From positions 1-64,000 of the forward strand of contig CAKZRR010000018.1 in assembly GCA_937146805.1 (NCBI GenBank): a stretch of 64,000 nt of DNA, in the 5' to 3' direction. The stretch comes from an uncultured Owenweeksia sp. Its GTDB lineage: Bacteria; Bacteroidota; Bacteroidia; Flavobacteriales; Schleiferiaceae. Below, piece by piece: positions 36,179 through 45,296 of the stretch; position 1 is the stretch's first letter; each line of letters opens with the position of its first letter. The position numbers and the translations under genes are program-made. Under the pieces are notes generated by a model. That model made no database searches. It saw only the letters and a list, made by a program, of their open reading frames with translations, and had not been told where the DNA came from.

Positions 36179-37486
36179 TTATCGTCTAGTGTTATTTCCA
36201 CTTCGGCTTCCGCCAGATGACCTGGAAGGAGAAGAAGATCTACTTGGGCTTCGCGAAGGACTGGCGCTACGCGATGGCGAAGAACTTCTTGATGGGGACG
36301 CACTCCTAGAAGGCGAGGCGCTGCGTGATGGCGCTTGGCGCGTGTTACCGTTACTTGGTGCAGTGCGCGATGGTGTTGCACGACTAGGCGTTGATCTGCT
36401 AGGTGTGGTAGCTCTTTGCGGGTTTTGACGCTGAGGTGTAGTCCTAGAGGGAGTTTCTCTTGATGGCGTGCCACCTGCTTTTGGATAACTTTTAGTTCGG
36501 GTTTCAGCTGGTACATAAATGTTATCGCGCTTTGGCGTTGTTTGATTGTTGCTAGGGCTTGTTCGGTTAGGAGTATTTTCCTTTGGATACGAGCGCGTGG
36601 TAGTTGGTTTGCTCGTGGCACGTGTAGTTCTGTCGGTAGAAATAGCTGGTCTGCTTTCGCGACTTGTTTTAGCTCTATCCGAAACATAACTATAGTTATC
36701 ACTTTTATAACGACCGTTAGATCCAGCGGGTCTTGCAGCACTGGTATTACTCGTATTTACCTCGCTGTTGCGGGCAATAGCACGATCATCAAAACGAGAA
36801 ACCGGTTGGTTGTTTCTGCTAGCTGTAGTTCCTGCATTTCCTGATTTTCTTCCACCATTATTTGGGGCAGTTGTTTTTCGTCCACCTCTTCCTGTATTGT
36901 TAAAGCTTCCGCTTCGTCCACCTGTACCTCCGTTTCTAACATATACTACGTTACGGCCTCCAGTTCTTCCCCAATCGCCACCACCATAGTAGCCATTGTT
37001 TCCATAATATCCCTGGTAATATCCATTATAATGCCCCGACCAGTAAGAGTTGTAACCATAATAGCCAGCGTACCCATAATATCTCGGACGACAAGACATA
37101 TAGGGGTTATACCAAGGGTCGTAGAAAAAAGGATCGTAATAATTGCCAAAGGTGATACCCCAGCCATAACTACCCCAATAAAAGCCACTGTTATAGTTTG
37201 GTTGGCGATAAGATGGCGCGTAATAGTTGTTAATTACGGTTCCGCCAGAAGAGCCTTGCGCAACACTTTGATCGCTAGGATTATAATAATCTAAATCATT
37301 ATTGTTAGATGCTTGACTTTCTGCTTCTTCCTCGCTTTTTAAATCGGAAAGATCAAAATCATCACCGCCTTCTGATGGATTGTGGTAAATACCATCATTA
37401 TAGGCTTGAGAAGAAGTTTTTTTACTGCTATTGCATCCTGCTAAGGCAAGAGAGGCAGCTAACGAAAGGAGGAATATCTTTTTCAT
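36179..37486 (-). CDS. Ser/Arg-rich repetitive lipoprotein
   Basis: About 435 residues from the ATG at 37486, where MKKIFLLSLAASLALAGC gives a lipoprotein signal (Cys18); the frame extends to 37591, inside the proS promoter region. Three zones are visible: an acidic/Asn stretch, a Tyr/Gly-rich block (YYGYAGYYGYNSY, GYYGNNGYYGGG; residues about 100-180) and a long Arg/Ser/Thr/Pro-rich tail. The last 50 residues are a tandem of RSxSPS units (SRSASPSRS). No domain is recognised. It should be an extracytoplasmic, intrinsically disordered, strongly basic protein. A -7 box is about 77 bases upstream. Function unknown. Confidence 0.7.
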   Translation of the reverse strand: MKKIFLLSLAASLALAGCNSSKKTSSQAYNDGIYHNPSEGGDDFDLSDLKSEEEAESQASNNNDLDYYNPSDQSVAQGSSGGTVINNYYAPSYRQPNYNSGFYWGSYGWGITFGNYYDPFFYDPWYNPYMSCRPRYYGYAGYYGYNSYWSGHYNGYYQGYYGNNGYYGGGDWGRTGGRNVVYVRNGGTGGRSGSFNNTGRGGRKTTAPNNGGRKSGNAGTTASRNNQPVSRFDDRAIARNSEVNTSNTSAARPAGSNGRYKSDNYSYVSDRAKTSRESRPAISTDRTTRATSKPTTTRSYPKENTPNRTSPSNNQTTPKRDNIYVPAETRTKSYPKAGGTPSRETPSRTTPQRQNPQRATTPSRSTPSRATPSRTAPSNGNTRQAPSRSASPSRSASPSRSSSPSRSASPSRSPSRSSSPSRSSGGSRSGNNTRR

Positions 37487-37518
37487 AATTATACTATTAA
37501 GGGGGCGTCTAAAATACT

Positions 37519-37526
37519 TAGTTTTG
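37519..37526 (+). promoter_or_regulatory. -7 box for proS
   Basis: TAGTTTTG, exact TAnnTTTG, about 48 bases before the proS ATG. It overlaps the leader of the divergent lipoprotein gene. Confidence 0.5.
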
Positions 37527-37562
37527 TTCGCCTGTAAGGCAAAATAACAAACACCGTACCAA

Positions 37563-37570
37563 CAAAGATA
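37563..37570 (-). promoter_or_regulatory. -7 box for the Ser/Arg-rich lipoprotein-FadL unit
   Basis: Minus-strand TATCTTTG, exact TAnnTTTG, located a few bases upstream of the proS ATG. It gives a leader of about 70 bases and shows that the ATG at 37486, not the upstream frame, is the start. Confidence 0.5.
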
Positions 37571-37574
37571 TTTT

Positions 37575-39050
37575 ATGGCAAAGAAGCTCACAAGCAGAAC
37601 GGAAGATTATTCCAAATGGTATAACGAATTAGTGGTAAACGCTGACCTCGCAGAGGCTTCGGGGGTACGTGGATGTATGGTAATAAAACCTTACGGATAC
37701 GCGATTTGGGAGAAAATGCAAGCCGAGCTGGATAGAAAGTTTAAAGAGACCGGGCATGAAAATGCGTATTTCCCTCTGTTTATACCTAAGTCTTATTTTT
37801 CTAAAGAGGCTTCCCATGTAGATGGATTTGCAAAAGAGTGTGCTGTAGTAACACATTACCGCCTAAAAAATGCTGAAGATGGAAGCGGAGTAGTGGTCGA
37901 TGAAAATGCCAAGCTGGAGGAAGAGCTTATTGTGCGACCCACATCGGAAACCATTATTTGGGATACCTACCGCAAATGGGTGCAGAGCTACCGCGATTTG
38001 CCCATATTAGTAAACCAATGGGCCAATGTAGTGCGATGGGAAATGCGCACACGATTGTTTTTACGTACTGCAGAGTTTTTATGGCAGGAAGGCCATACTG
38101 CACATGCTACTAAAATGGAAGCTATTGCAGAAGCAGAACAAATGCTGGATGTATATGCAGATTTTGCCGAAGATTTTATGGCCGTACCTGTAGTTAAGGG
38201 AGTAAAAAGTGCCAATGAAAGATTTGCTGGTGCTTTGGAAACCTATTGTATTGAGGCTTTAATGCAAGATGGGAAAGCTCTGCAAGCGGGAACATCACAC
38301 TTTTTAGGTCAAAATTTTGCTAAGGCTTTTGATGTGAAATTTGCTACCAAAGAAGGCAAGCAAGAACATGTTTGGGCTACCTCTTGGGGCGTATCAACGC
38401 GATTGATGGGTGCTTTGGTAATGACTCATTCAGATGATAATGGCTTAGTGTTACCCCCTAATTTAGCCCCTTATCAAGTGGTGATTGTACCTATTTATAG
38501 GGGTGAGGATCAGTTGGAGGAAATTTCGCTAAAAGCCAAAGAAATTAAAAAAGAGTTACAGAAAGCCGGGGTAACGGTGAAGTTTGATGGCAGAGATACC
38601 CACAAGCCCGGTTGGAAATTTAATGAGTACGAGTTGAAGGGCGTGCCTTTGCGTATTGCTATTGGGCCTCGTGATTTAGAAAATGGCACAGTAGAATTAG
38701 CGCGGAGAGATACCTTAACGAAAGAACTAATGCTAATGGAGGGTTTGGCTACATACGTAAGTAATAAGCTGGAGGAGATTCAACAGAATTTGTTTGATAA
38801 AGCAACAAAGTACCGCAGTGAAAATACCCACCAGGTAAATACTTGGGATGAATTTGTGGATGTAATTGAAAATAAAGGTGGTTTTGTAGAAGCTCACTGG
38901 GATGGTACATCTGAGACTGAAGAAGAAATTAAAAATAGAACGAAGGCTACTATACGATGTATTCCTTTAAATGCTAAAAGTGAGGAAGGAGCTTGTATTT
39001 TAACAGGAGCACCTTCTAAACAACGAGTACTTTTTGCAAAGGCCTATTAA
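37575..39050 (+). CDS. proS: Proline--tRNA ligase (ProS type 3, archaeal/eukaryote-like)
   Basis: A 491-residue class II synthetase. It has the short type 3 form without the large editing insertion. Class II motifs are seen as [31 protein letters not shown] (motif 1 region; [19 protein letters not shown]), motif 2 in [25 protein letters not shown] ([18 protein letters not shown]) and motif 3 in [14 protein letters not shown]. The anticodon-binding domain runs from about residue 295, and the C-terminal zinc-like domain ends FAKAY, as in this type. It charges tRNA-Pro. An unknown gene follows 8 bases later. Confidence 0.97.
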   Translation: MAKKLTSRTEDYSKWYNELVVNADLAEASGVRGCMVIKPYGYAIWEKMQAELDRKFKETGHENAYFPLFIPKSYFSKEASHVDGFAKECAVVTHYRLKNAEDGSGVVVDENAKLEEELIVRPTSETIIWDTYRKWVQSYRDLPILVNQWANVVRWEMRTRLFLRTAEFLWQEGHTAHATKMEAIAEAEQMLDVYADFAEDFMAVPVVKGVKSANERFAGALETYCIEALMQDGKALQAGTSHFLGQNFAKAFDVKFATKEGKQEHVWATSWGVSTRLMGALVMTHSDDNGLVLPPNLAPYQVVIVPIYRGEDQLEEISLKAKEIKKELQKAGVTVKFDGRDTHKPGWKFNEYELKGVPLRIAIGPRDLENGTVELARRDTLTKELMLMEGLATYVSNKLEEIQQNLFDKATKYRSENTHQVNTWDEFVDVIENKGGFVEAHWDGTSETEEEIKNRTKATIRCIPLNAKSEEGACILTGAPSKQRVLFAKAY

Positions 39051-39058
39051 AAGATAGA

Positions 39059-39745
39059 TTGATGAATACTTGTAACCCTAACGTTAGAGAACTGCTAAAT
39101 ACAAAGGCAGTAATAAAACAGGAAGTTTTTAGGAAAAGCAAAGCTTATTTTAAGACTTTGAAAAAAGTCGTATCGGCTGTAGCCGATAACTTAAGTGATG
39201 AGACGTGCAACCTTAACGAGAGTGTTGAGATTGAGTATAAGGAGGAGGGAACATTTGAATGTGAGTTGCGTTTTAGTGGAGATATATTGCTATTTAATAT
39301 GCATACCAATATTTTTACTTTTGATAAAGGACATCCTATTTGGAACACTGGGTATATAAAGCAGGATAAAAGTAGAGCTTATTTTTCAGTGATTAATATT
39401 TATAATTTTTTGGCCGACAGTATGCGCTACAACCGAAAGGCGGATGAAGGTGTTTTGTTGGGGAGAATTTTTGTGAATCGAGAAGGACATTATTTTGTTG
39501 AAGGGAAGAGGCAACTGAGTTTTATGTATAATAACTTGGCCGGGCAGACAATAAGTGATGAGAGCTTAAAAAACATTGTAGATACAGCTATTATTTACAG
39601 CTTAGAATTTGACTTAACTGTACCAGAGTATAAGGATGTAATGCGTGTAAGTGTTGGGCAAATACAGGCGATGAGTGATGAAATTCAAATTAAAACAGCC
39701 AAAAAAATAGGGATGGGCTATTATACTAGAATGACCCACGAATAA
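39059..39745 (+). CDS. Uncharacterised protein downstream of proS
   Basis: A 228-residue protein with no signal peptide or membrane segment. It starts 8 bases after proS, probably in the same transcript. I do not recognise a domain. The sequence is mixed alpha/beta with conserved-looking segments FTFDKGHPIWNTGYIKQD, YFSVINIYNFLADSMRYN and RIFVNREGHYFVEGKRQLSF. Its position beside proS, rpsT and tRNA-Glu gives no direct clue to function. Start is ATG at 39059 or the next residue. Its upstream half is rich in Lys/Glu. Confidence 0.6.
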   Translation: MMNTCNPNVRELLNTKAVIKQEVFRKSKAYFKTLKKVVSAVADNLSDETCNLNESVEIEYKEEGTFECELRFSGDILLFNMHTNIFTFDKGHPIWNTGYIKQDKSRAYFSVINIYNFLADSMRYNRKADEGVLLGRIFVNREGHYFVEGKRQLSFMYNNLAGQTISDESLKNIVDTAIIYSLEFDLTVPEYKDVMRVSVGQIQAMSDEIQIKTAKKIGMGYYTRMTHE

Positions 39746-39760
39746 ATTTTTAAAAAAGTG

Positions 39761-39791
39761 TTTGTAGGAACAAAATTTACTTTTACATTTG
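39761..39791 (+). promoter_or_regulatory. Complete promoter (-33 TTTG, 19-base spacer, -7 TACATTTG) for tRNA-Glu/rpsT
   Basis: TTTG at 39761-39764 and TACATTTG at 39784-39791, with a 19-base spacer: the best two-part Bacteroidota promoter in the window. It lies 30 bases before the tRNA. Confidence 0.75.
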
Positions 39792-39820
39792 CACTCCCTT
39801 AAAAAATAGGGAATGCATAT

Positions 39821-39892
39821 GGCCCCTTCGTCTATCGGTTAGGACGCCAGGTTTTCATCCTGGAAAGAGGAGTTCGATTCTCCTAGGGGCTG
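39821..39892 (+). tRNA. tRNA-Glu (anticodon UUC)
   Basis: 72 nt. The acceptor arms GGCCCCT and AGGGGCT pair (one G-U), the anticodon stem CCAGG/CCTGG encloses loop TTTTCAT with anticodon TTC, and GAGTTCGATTC is the T-loop region. CCA is not encoded (discriminator G, then CAAG). It is followed 19 bases later by rpsT, probably cotranscribed. Confidence 0.97.
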
Positions 39893-39911
39893 CAAGTTTT
39901 TAACACAAGTT

Positions 39912-40160
39912 ATGGCAAATCACAAGAGTGCTTTAAAAAGAGTAAGATCAGACGAAAAGAAACGTATTCGTAATCGTTACCAACACAAAACTACACGTAA
40001 CGCTATTCGCGATTTACGTGCTAATGAGGATAAGAAGGACGCTGCAGGCAAATTGCCTCTAGTAATTTCTATGATTGATAAATTAGCAAAGAATAACATT
40101 ATTCATAAGAATAAGGCAGCTAACCTTAAATCGAGCTTAACCAAGTTGGTGAGTGCCTAG
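39912..40160 (+). CDS. rpsT: 30S ribosomal protein S20
   Basis: An 82-residue, very basic protein, normal S20 length. It begins MANHKSALKRVRSDEKKRIRN, the S20 hallmark, and continues with RNRYQHKTTRNAIRDLRAN and PLVISMIDKLAKNNIIHKNKAANLKSSLTKLV (in pieces). S20 binds 16S rRNA near the bottom of the small subunit. It follows tRNA-Glu and ends with a strong terminator. Confidence 0.97.
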   Translation: MANHKSALKRVRSDEKKRIRNRYQHKTTRNAIRDLRANEDKKDAAGKLPLVISMIDKLAKNNIIHKNKAANLKSSLTKLVSA

Positions 40161-40176
40161 GCAGTTGTAAAATTTT

Positions 40177-40216
40177 AAAAGCCCCATTATCTTTATAGAT
40201 TTTGGGGCTTTTTTTG
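40177..40216 (+). terminator. rpsT terminator
   Basis: AAAAGCCCC pairs with GGGGCTTTT around a 21-base loop, followed by a run of Ts, just after the rpsT stop. Confidence 0.85.
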
Positions 40217-40286
40217 TTTTGGGGTTTCTTGAAAAAGGAATCTATAAACCTCGGCAAAGAATGCCTGCCGCGGTTTAGAGGAAATC

Positions 40287-41018
40287 TTATTCGAAGGTGA
40301 AGTTAATTAGAATGGAGCGGGTTTGTAAGCGGTGAATACCCTCTACATAAAAGGTTCCATCCTGCACCATTAGGTCGCTTACGCCCCAAGAGGCAATTAT
40401 TTGGGGGGAAAACTTGAAATATTCAAAGTAGATATCCACACCAAAGCCAAACTCATACGCAAAGTCTCTTTTAGCCAGTTTAAATATTCGATCGTCTTGA
40501 ACATCTTCCTTCGAGGCTAAGTCAATATTATACTTACCACCTCCGGTTACGTACAGTCTATAATTTCTAATTCGCTCCGATTTCCATTTTAGCTCAACGG
40601 GCAGTTCTATATAGCTACTCTCAATTTTGCGTGTAACTTTTTGTCGTACTTGCGAGATGGGTTCTACCAAGTCAAATGTCAAAGATCTTTCGGTAGCCGC
40701 AAAGCCAGGATTAAAACGTAAGTCAAGATAATCGGCCAATCGCAGGTTAGAAATAATGCGAATAGTATAGCTTGGACTCACATTGCTGCTTACCGAGTAG
40801 TACTCGGGCAGGTTTGCTAAATCCGCAATTTCTTCAATATTAAAATCAAAGTAGTTTATACCTATGCTAAAGCCAAAGTGAATTGGTTTTTTGTCAAAAT
40901 TAGGTTGATTTTTGGGAAGGCGTTGAGCTTGTATATTGCCTATACCGCCAACTAGGGCCAATAGTAGTAGTCCTTTTTTCAAATTTTTCACATCTAAGCA
41001 ACGTTGGCGTAAGCGCAT
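40287..41018 (-). CDS. porT: PorT-type T9SS component
   Basis: A 243-residue outer-membrane protein of the PorT family. The N-terminus is basic then hydrophobic (KGLLLLALVGGIGNIQAQ, a likely signal peptide cut after AQ) and barrel-like strands follow (KPIHFGFSIGINYFDFNI, SPSYTIRIISNLRLADYLDLRFNPGFA, given partly; YIELPVELKWKS, RNYRLYVTGGGKYNIDL, FAYEFGFGVDIYFEYFKFSPQI). PorT is a core component of T9SS (SprT in Flavobacterium), needed to export the CTD-bearing proteins encoded here. It starts at TAATG, overlapping the ubiE stop, a coupling common in Bacteroidota. Confidence 0.85.
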   Translation of the reverse strand: MRLRQRCLDVKNLKKGLLLLALVGGIGNIQAQRLPKNQPNFDKKPIHFGFSIGINYFDFNIEEIADLANLPEYYSVSSNVSPSYTIRIISNLRLADYLDLRFNPGFAATERSLTFDLVEPISQVRQKVTRKIESSYIELPVELKWKSERIRNYRLYVTGGGKYNIDLASKEDVQDDRIFKLAKRDFAYEFGFGVDIYFEYFKFSPQIIASWGVSDLMVQDGTFYVEGIHRLQTRSILINFTFE

Positions 41019-41746
41019 TATTTTATGGTTTGGTAAATGGTTGCAATACCAAACGTAAGAGGTTTAAAGCTGCTATCGGCAAAGCCTACCTTTTGTAAAA
41101 CAGAACAAAAATTTTCACCATAAGGGAAGGCTTTAACTGATTCGGGTAGGTAAGTGTAGGCTCGATTGTCCTTGGAAACTAATCGCCCAAAGAAGGGTAA
41201 TATGTTTTTAAAGTAGAAGTGATAGATCTGTTTAAAAGGAAAACTTTCAGGTTGTGAAAACTCCAGTACCAAAAGTTTTCCAGAAGGTTTAAGAACCCGC
41301 CTTATTTCAGACATTCCCTTTTCGAGATTCTCAAAGTTACGAACGCCAAAGGCTACTGTAACTAGGTCAAAAGAGTTGTCTTCAAAAGGGAGTGCCTCCG
41401 AATCGCCAAGTTGTAGGTCAATAATATTTGTCAGCTTTTTGGCTTCAATTTTTCGATGCCCCACCTCCAGCATGCCTTTAGAAATATCTAAGCCGGTAAT
41501 TTTTTTAGGTTGTGTTTTGCAAAGGGCAATTGCTAAATCTCCGGTTCCGGTGGCCACATCTAAAATGTGCTGCGGTTTACTTTCGTTAGCCATTTTCACC
41601 ACTTTTTTTCTCCAACCCTTATCAATACTCATTGATAAAAGGTGATTTAGAAAATCATAGCGTTCTGAAATGTTATCAAACATTTCGGCTACTTCTTGTT
41701 TTTTACTTCCGTTTGCCTTGTTATAAGGCTTAACCTCTGTTGCCAT
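41018..41746 (-). CDS. ubiE: Demethylmenaquinone/ubiquinone methyltransferase UbiE/MenG
   Basis: About 242 residues. A class I SAM methyltransferase: motif [19 protein letters not shown], then [32 protein letters not shown] (in pieces) and the [19 protein letters not shown] post-motif. The N-terminal motif [25 protein letters not shown] is the UbiE signature. It methylates demethylmenaquinone to menaquinone; in Bacteroidota this is the quinone used in respiration. The ATG at 41746 is chosen because the longer start lies inside the promoter at 41765-41772. porT follows with an overlapping stop/start. Confidence 0.95.
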   Translation of the reverse strand: MATEVKPYNKANGSKKQEVAEMFDNISERYDFLNHLLSMSIDKGWRKKVVKMANESKPQHILDVATGTGDLAIALCKTQPKKITGLDISKGMLEVGHRKIEAKKLTNIIDLQLGDSEALPFEDNSFDLVTVAFGVRNFENLEKGMSEIRRVLKPSGKLLVLEFSQPESFPFKQIYHFYFKNILPFFGRLVSKDNRAYTYLPESVKAFPYGENFCSVLQKVGFADSSFKPLTFGIATIYQTIK

Positions 41747-41764
41747 GCTGTAAAATAAAGTGCG

Positions 41765-41772
41765 CAAAGGTA
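41765..41772 (-). promoter_or_regulatory. -7 box for ubiE-porT
   Basis: Minus-strand TACCTTTG, exact TAnnTTTG, 18 bases before the ATG at 41746. It rules out the start at 41767. Confidence 0.55.
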
Positions 41773-41837
41773 AGGTATAGGTGGCTATAAAATGGGAGCT
41801 ACCTTGTAATTAGAATGAGTCATTTAATGGGGTGTTA

Positions 41838-43649
41838 TTATCCTACCAAAATATTGGCTTTTGGGTACTTATAGTCGTTAGATTTTTGCTTTAAGCCAAG
41901 AGCAAAGGCCAGCGATAGGGTACCAATTCTACCAATAAACATACTTAGCATAATAATTACTTTACCGGGCATAGAAAGTTGACTTGTTATACCCGTGCTA
42001 AGACCTACCGTAGAAAAGGCAGATACTTCTTCAAACGAAAGTGCTAAAAGATCTTTATCAGGTTCTACGATTACCAACCCAAATATGCCGAGTGAAATAA
42101 AACTTAGGGAGAAGAGTAAAATAAGAAAGGCCTTATTTAACAATTCAAAAGGGATGGTAGATCGGAAAAGCTCCAATCTAGATTTACCTCTGGTGGTGCT
42201 CCAAGCGCCTAAAAATACTAAGGTAAATGTGCTGGTTTTAATGCCACCACCGGTAGATCCTGGAGCAGCGCCTATAAACATTAAAAAGATAGTGAATATG
42301 AGTATTGGGGCGCTTAAGGTGGCAATATCTACTGTATTAAATCCAGCGGTACGGGTAGTAACTGACTGAAAGAGGGCGGTGGTGAACTTTCCAAAGGCTG
42401 AATGCTCTGCCAAGCTATTATTGTTTTCAAATAATAGAAAAATGATCGTGCCAGCTCCAATCAAGATGGCAGCGCTGTACAAACTTATTTTGCTGTCAAT
42501 CCGTAAGCCTTTCCACGATTTTTGCTTGCGCTCACGTAGTAATTGAGGCGAGAACAAATCACGAAGGGTGGCAAAACCTAAACTGCCCAAGACAATAAGC
42601 AAAGCAATTACCAAGTGCAGTGCATAGGAATGTTGTACTCCAGTGCTAAACATTCCTTGACTTAGGGTAGAAAATCCAGCATTGTTAAAAGCAGAAATGC
42701 TATGAAACAGCGCATAGAAGAATTGATCGCCAAGCGTATGGAAGTGTGTGGAATCGCTCCAAAATAGAAAAATGAGTGCTGCTCCAATTAGCTCTATACT
42801 AAGACTGAAAACAAAAATTTGTCTAAATAAGGAGGAGCTGGCGCTGAGAGATTCGGCATTAAGGTTCTCTTGCAAAATGCTTTGATGCTTTATTCCCATT
42901 CCTCTTCTTGCGATAAGCGCAAAAATAGAAGCGAAAGAAATGATGTTAAGCCCTCCCATTTGAATAAGTAGCATAACTACCAGCTGGCCTTTAAACGTGA
43001 AATAAGTGGCAGTATCAACTACTGTTAATCCTGTTACACAACTGGCAGATATAGAGGTGAATAGAGATTCAAAGAAAGGCATAGAACCTTTTGGATTACT
43101 CATTTCAGGAAGCATAAGTAGTCCGCAGCCAACTACGATAAGAATTAAGAAACTGGAAATAAGTAGGGTTGGAGGTGAAAAATTAAGGTTGCTAATTCGG
43201 CTACCTGCTCGGCCAATTTCATTTAGTAGGAGTAAAAGAAAATAGCACTGAATTACAATAGCCACAAATCGGGTAACATTATTAAAACCAAGTGTTAACC
43301 CGATGCTTTGCAGCAGATGGAAGTCGAAGAAGAAGGCAAGAATTCCGTTAATAAGAATTAGACTGATGAGGGTTCCTTCAAAAATACTCTCCTTAAAATC
43401 GGTAAGGGGTGAAAAGCTGAAGAAGATGCGAGCAAAATATTTTAGGGTAAAAAAACCAAAAGCACCTTTAAGCACAAGGGTGATAATGTGCTTATGGCTG
43501 TTAGAAATATCAAATCCATGAAAATAAAGCATGGCAAAAACAGCAATAAGCGTAACCACTATACTTGAAACACGGAACAGTTTAAGCACTGTTTCTTTGG
43601 AGTCATAAATAGCGATATTTATTTTCTCCCGTATGTCCCTAAGCTTCAT
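41838..43649 (-). CDS. trkH: TrkH-family potassium transporter subunit
   Basis: About 603 residues, a multi-helix inner-membrane protein of the Trk/Ktr superfamily. The four P-loop-like selectivity motifs with conserved Gly are visible: SASCVTGLTVVDT, SAFNNAGFSTLS, TTRTAGFNTVDI, SAFSTVGLSTGI. It is longer than usual TrkH (about 480), with roughly 100 extra residues of N-terminal helices. A TrkA/KtrA-like regulatory partner is not in the window. The ATG at 43649 (MKLRDI) overlaps the GT9 gene by 11 bases; an upstream frame extends to 43670. It ends the aspC-DUF4254-GT9-trkH run. Confidence 0.88.
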   Translation of the reverse strand: MKLRDIREKINIAIYDSKETVLKLFRVSSIVVTLIAVFAMLYFHGFDISNSHKHIITLVLKGAFGFFTLKYFARIFFSFSPLTDFKESIFEGTLISLILINGILAFFFDFHLLQSIGLTLGFNNVTRFVAIVIQCYFLLLLLNEIGRAGSRISNLNFSPPTLLISSFLILIVVGCGLLMLPEMSNPKGSMPFFESLFTSISASCVTGLTVVDTATYFTFKGQLVVMLLIQMGGLNIISFASIFALIARRGMGIKHQSILQENLNAESLSASSSLFRQIFVFSLSIELIGAALIFLFWSDSTHFHTLGDQFFYALFHSISAFNNAGFSTLSQGMFSTGVQHSYALHLVIALLIVLGSLGFATLRDLFSPQLLRERKQKSWKGLRIDSKISLYSAAILIGAGTIIFLLFENNNSLAEHSAFGKFTTALFQSVTTRTAGFNTVDIATLSAPILIFTIFLMFIGAAPGSTGGGIKTSTFTLVFLGAWSTTRGKSRLELFRSTIPFELLNKAFLILLFSLSFISLGIFGLVIVEPDKDLLALSFEEVSAFSTVGLSTGITSQLSMPGKVIIMLSMFIGRIGTLSLAFALGLKQKSNDYKYPKANILVG

Positions 43650-44685
43650 GATTACTTGATTTAATGGCAAGACTTATTTTTTTCCATGCCATATTGGAGC
43701 TTATGTTTTGCATGCAGGCATAATCGCCTCTAAAGCAAGGTTTGTTTCCAAACACCGAGCAGGGGCGGCAATCTAATTCCGTTTCCGGTATTTCGGTTCG
43801 TAAATTTTCATTTTTCCCAAGTGCATAAAAGCCTGTTTGCCAATGAGTGGCGCCCCAAATTGATACTACAGGAATACCAGCTAAACTGGCCAAGTGCATA
43901 TTGGAGGAGTCCATGCTTACCATGGCTTCCAGGTGGCGCATAAATGCAATTTCACCCGAAAAGTTAAATCTTCCAGCTAATATTGTAACGTTCGAATTTT
44001 CTTCTTTTAGTTTATTTAGCTGCTCTATATCAGAAGGCCCGCCAAACAATACTACCCCAAAATTTTGCTTGATTAAATGACCAATTAATTGTTTAACTTT
44101 TTCTTTAGGCCAAATTTTGCCCGCATGCGTAGCTAATGGGGCAATACCAATTTGTACTTTTTGAGCGCTTAATTCTCTGCTAAGTTTTTCAGCTTCTGAG
44201 TTTTGGTATTTAGGAAGAATAGGGCTTTGTGGATTGAAATCAATTTCAAATCCGGCTTTGGCAAAAACATTAGCATATCGTTCACAGCTGTGAAGTAATG
44301 TATTTCGGAGTTTATCTTTTTTGCGCGTTAACCTCTTTTTATCATGACGACCCTTGTCAATTTTAAAAGTTTTAATCTCTTTAAGACGCAGGTAATTTCG
44401 AATTATGGCTGTTCTTAAAACCTGATGCAAATCAATAATATGGGTGGGTTCTAACTTTTCGAGTATCTCTTTGGCAAGTACTAAATTTCCTTTAAAGCCT
44501 TTATGCTTTTTAGAAAAATCGGCAGGTAAAAAATCAAAGCCCAAATCGGTAAAAAGTGATTTGAAAAAGGGCCTTGAAACAACGGTAATACGTGTAGTGG
44601 GATACTTTTTTTGCACGGCCAATAATACCGGAATGGTAAGGGCAACATCGCCAATGGCCGAAAACCTTAAAACCACTAAGTGCAT
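43639..44685 (-). CDS. Glycosyltransferase family 9 (heptosyltransferase-like)
   Basis: A 348-residue GT-B-fold enzyme of family 9, like WaaC/WaaF. The N-terminal domain begins HLVVLRFSAIGDVALTIPVL, the usual start of this family. In the C-terminal domain are IGIAPLATHAGKIWPKEK, VVLFGGPSDIEQL, MVSMDSSNMHLASLAGIPVVSIWGATHW (quoted in part) and DCRPCSVFGNKPC, a cysteine pair also typical. It probably transfers an ADP-heptose or related sugar to the lipopolysaccharide core; donor and acceptor are inference. It lies 1 base after the DUF4254 gene. Confidence 0.9.
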   Translation of the reverse strand: MHLVVLRFSAIGDVALTIPVLLAVQKKYPTTRITVVSRPFFKSLFTDLGFDFLPADFSKKHKGFKGNLVLAKEILEKLEPTHIIDLHQVLRTAIIRNYLRLKEIKTFKIDKGRHDKKRLTRKKDKLRNTLLHSCERYANVFAKAGFEIDFNPQSPILPKYQNSEAEKLSRELSAQKVQIGIAPLATHAGKIWPKEKVKQLIGHLIKQNFGVVLFGGPSDIEQLNKLKEENSNVTILAGRFNFSGEIAFMRHLEAMVSMDSSNMHLASLAGIPVVSIWGATHWQTGFYALGKNENLRTEIPETELDCRPCSVFGNKPCFRGDYACMQNISSNMAWKKISLAIKSSNHEA

Positions 44686-44686
44686 C

Positions 44687-45295
44687 TTAGCCTTGCTTTT
44701 GCTTGTATAAAACGGGATTTAATTCGGGGTCGTTATACATTTTCATTTGACGGTATACCTTCATTTCCCGAGAACCATTTTGTAAGTCTTCTAACAACTG
44801 ATTGATGGCAAGACTTAGGTCATTTCGTTGGGTTAGTAATACTTGATACTTTAGTTTGTTTTTGGTTAGTAATTGCTCTGTACCTTCTTCACGATTAGCT
44901 TCTACTTGCATGTGGTAAATTTTTAGGGCTAAGATGGACAGTCTATCAATAGCCCAAGCCGGACTTTCTGTATTTAGTCGAGCGTTATCCCTTAATTTAA
45001 CATGGTTCAATGTTTCCAAATAATAGTCATCTATTTGTTCTACCAGGTCTGTTCGATCTTGATTACTTGCATCAATTTTACGTTTAATAATCAATGCGTT
45101 TTCGGGGCTAATTTTTGGGTCACGAATAATATCTTCGAGATGCCATTGTACGGTGTCTATCCAATTTTTATGGTACAATAGGTTATCAAAAGTACCAACA
45201 TCAAATGGGTTTTTTTCAGGTTGGGTTACATCATCTTCCTTGTGGTAATCTGCAATACAGGCATCAAAAATGCCATTCATTTGGTGAGCATCCAT
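44687..45295 (-). CDS. DUF4254 protein
   Basis: A 202-residue, mostly helical protein matching DUF4254, conserved in Bacteroidota. Visible segments are NPFDVGTFDNLLYHKNWIDTVQWHLED, RDPKISPENALIIKRKIDASNQDRTDLVEQID and AWAIDRLSILALKIYHMQ. It is acidic, has no signal or membrane segment, and its function is unknown. In this operon it lies between aspC (1 base apart) and a GT9 glycosyltransferase (1 base apart), as in other members of the phylum, so a role in envelope glycan synthesis is plausible but unproven. Confidence 0.85.
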   Translation of the reverse strand: MDAHQMNGIFDACIADYHKEDDVTQPEKNPFDVGTFDNLLYHKNWIDTVQWHLEDIIRDPKISPENALIIKRKIDASNQDRTDLVEQIDDYYLETLNHVKLRDNARLNTESPAWAIDRLSILALKIYHMQVEANREEGTEQLLTKNKLKYQVLLTQRNDLSLAINQLLEDLQNGSREMKVYRQMKMYNDPELNPVLYKQKQG

Positions 45296-45296
45296 C

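Noticed and set aside
36166-36741. 191-codon minus-strand frame beside the Ser/Arg-rich gene
   Set aside because: It is the shifted reading of the low-complexity repeat tail; the other frame has a signal peptide and fits the gene.
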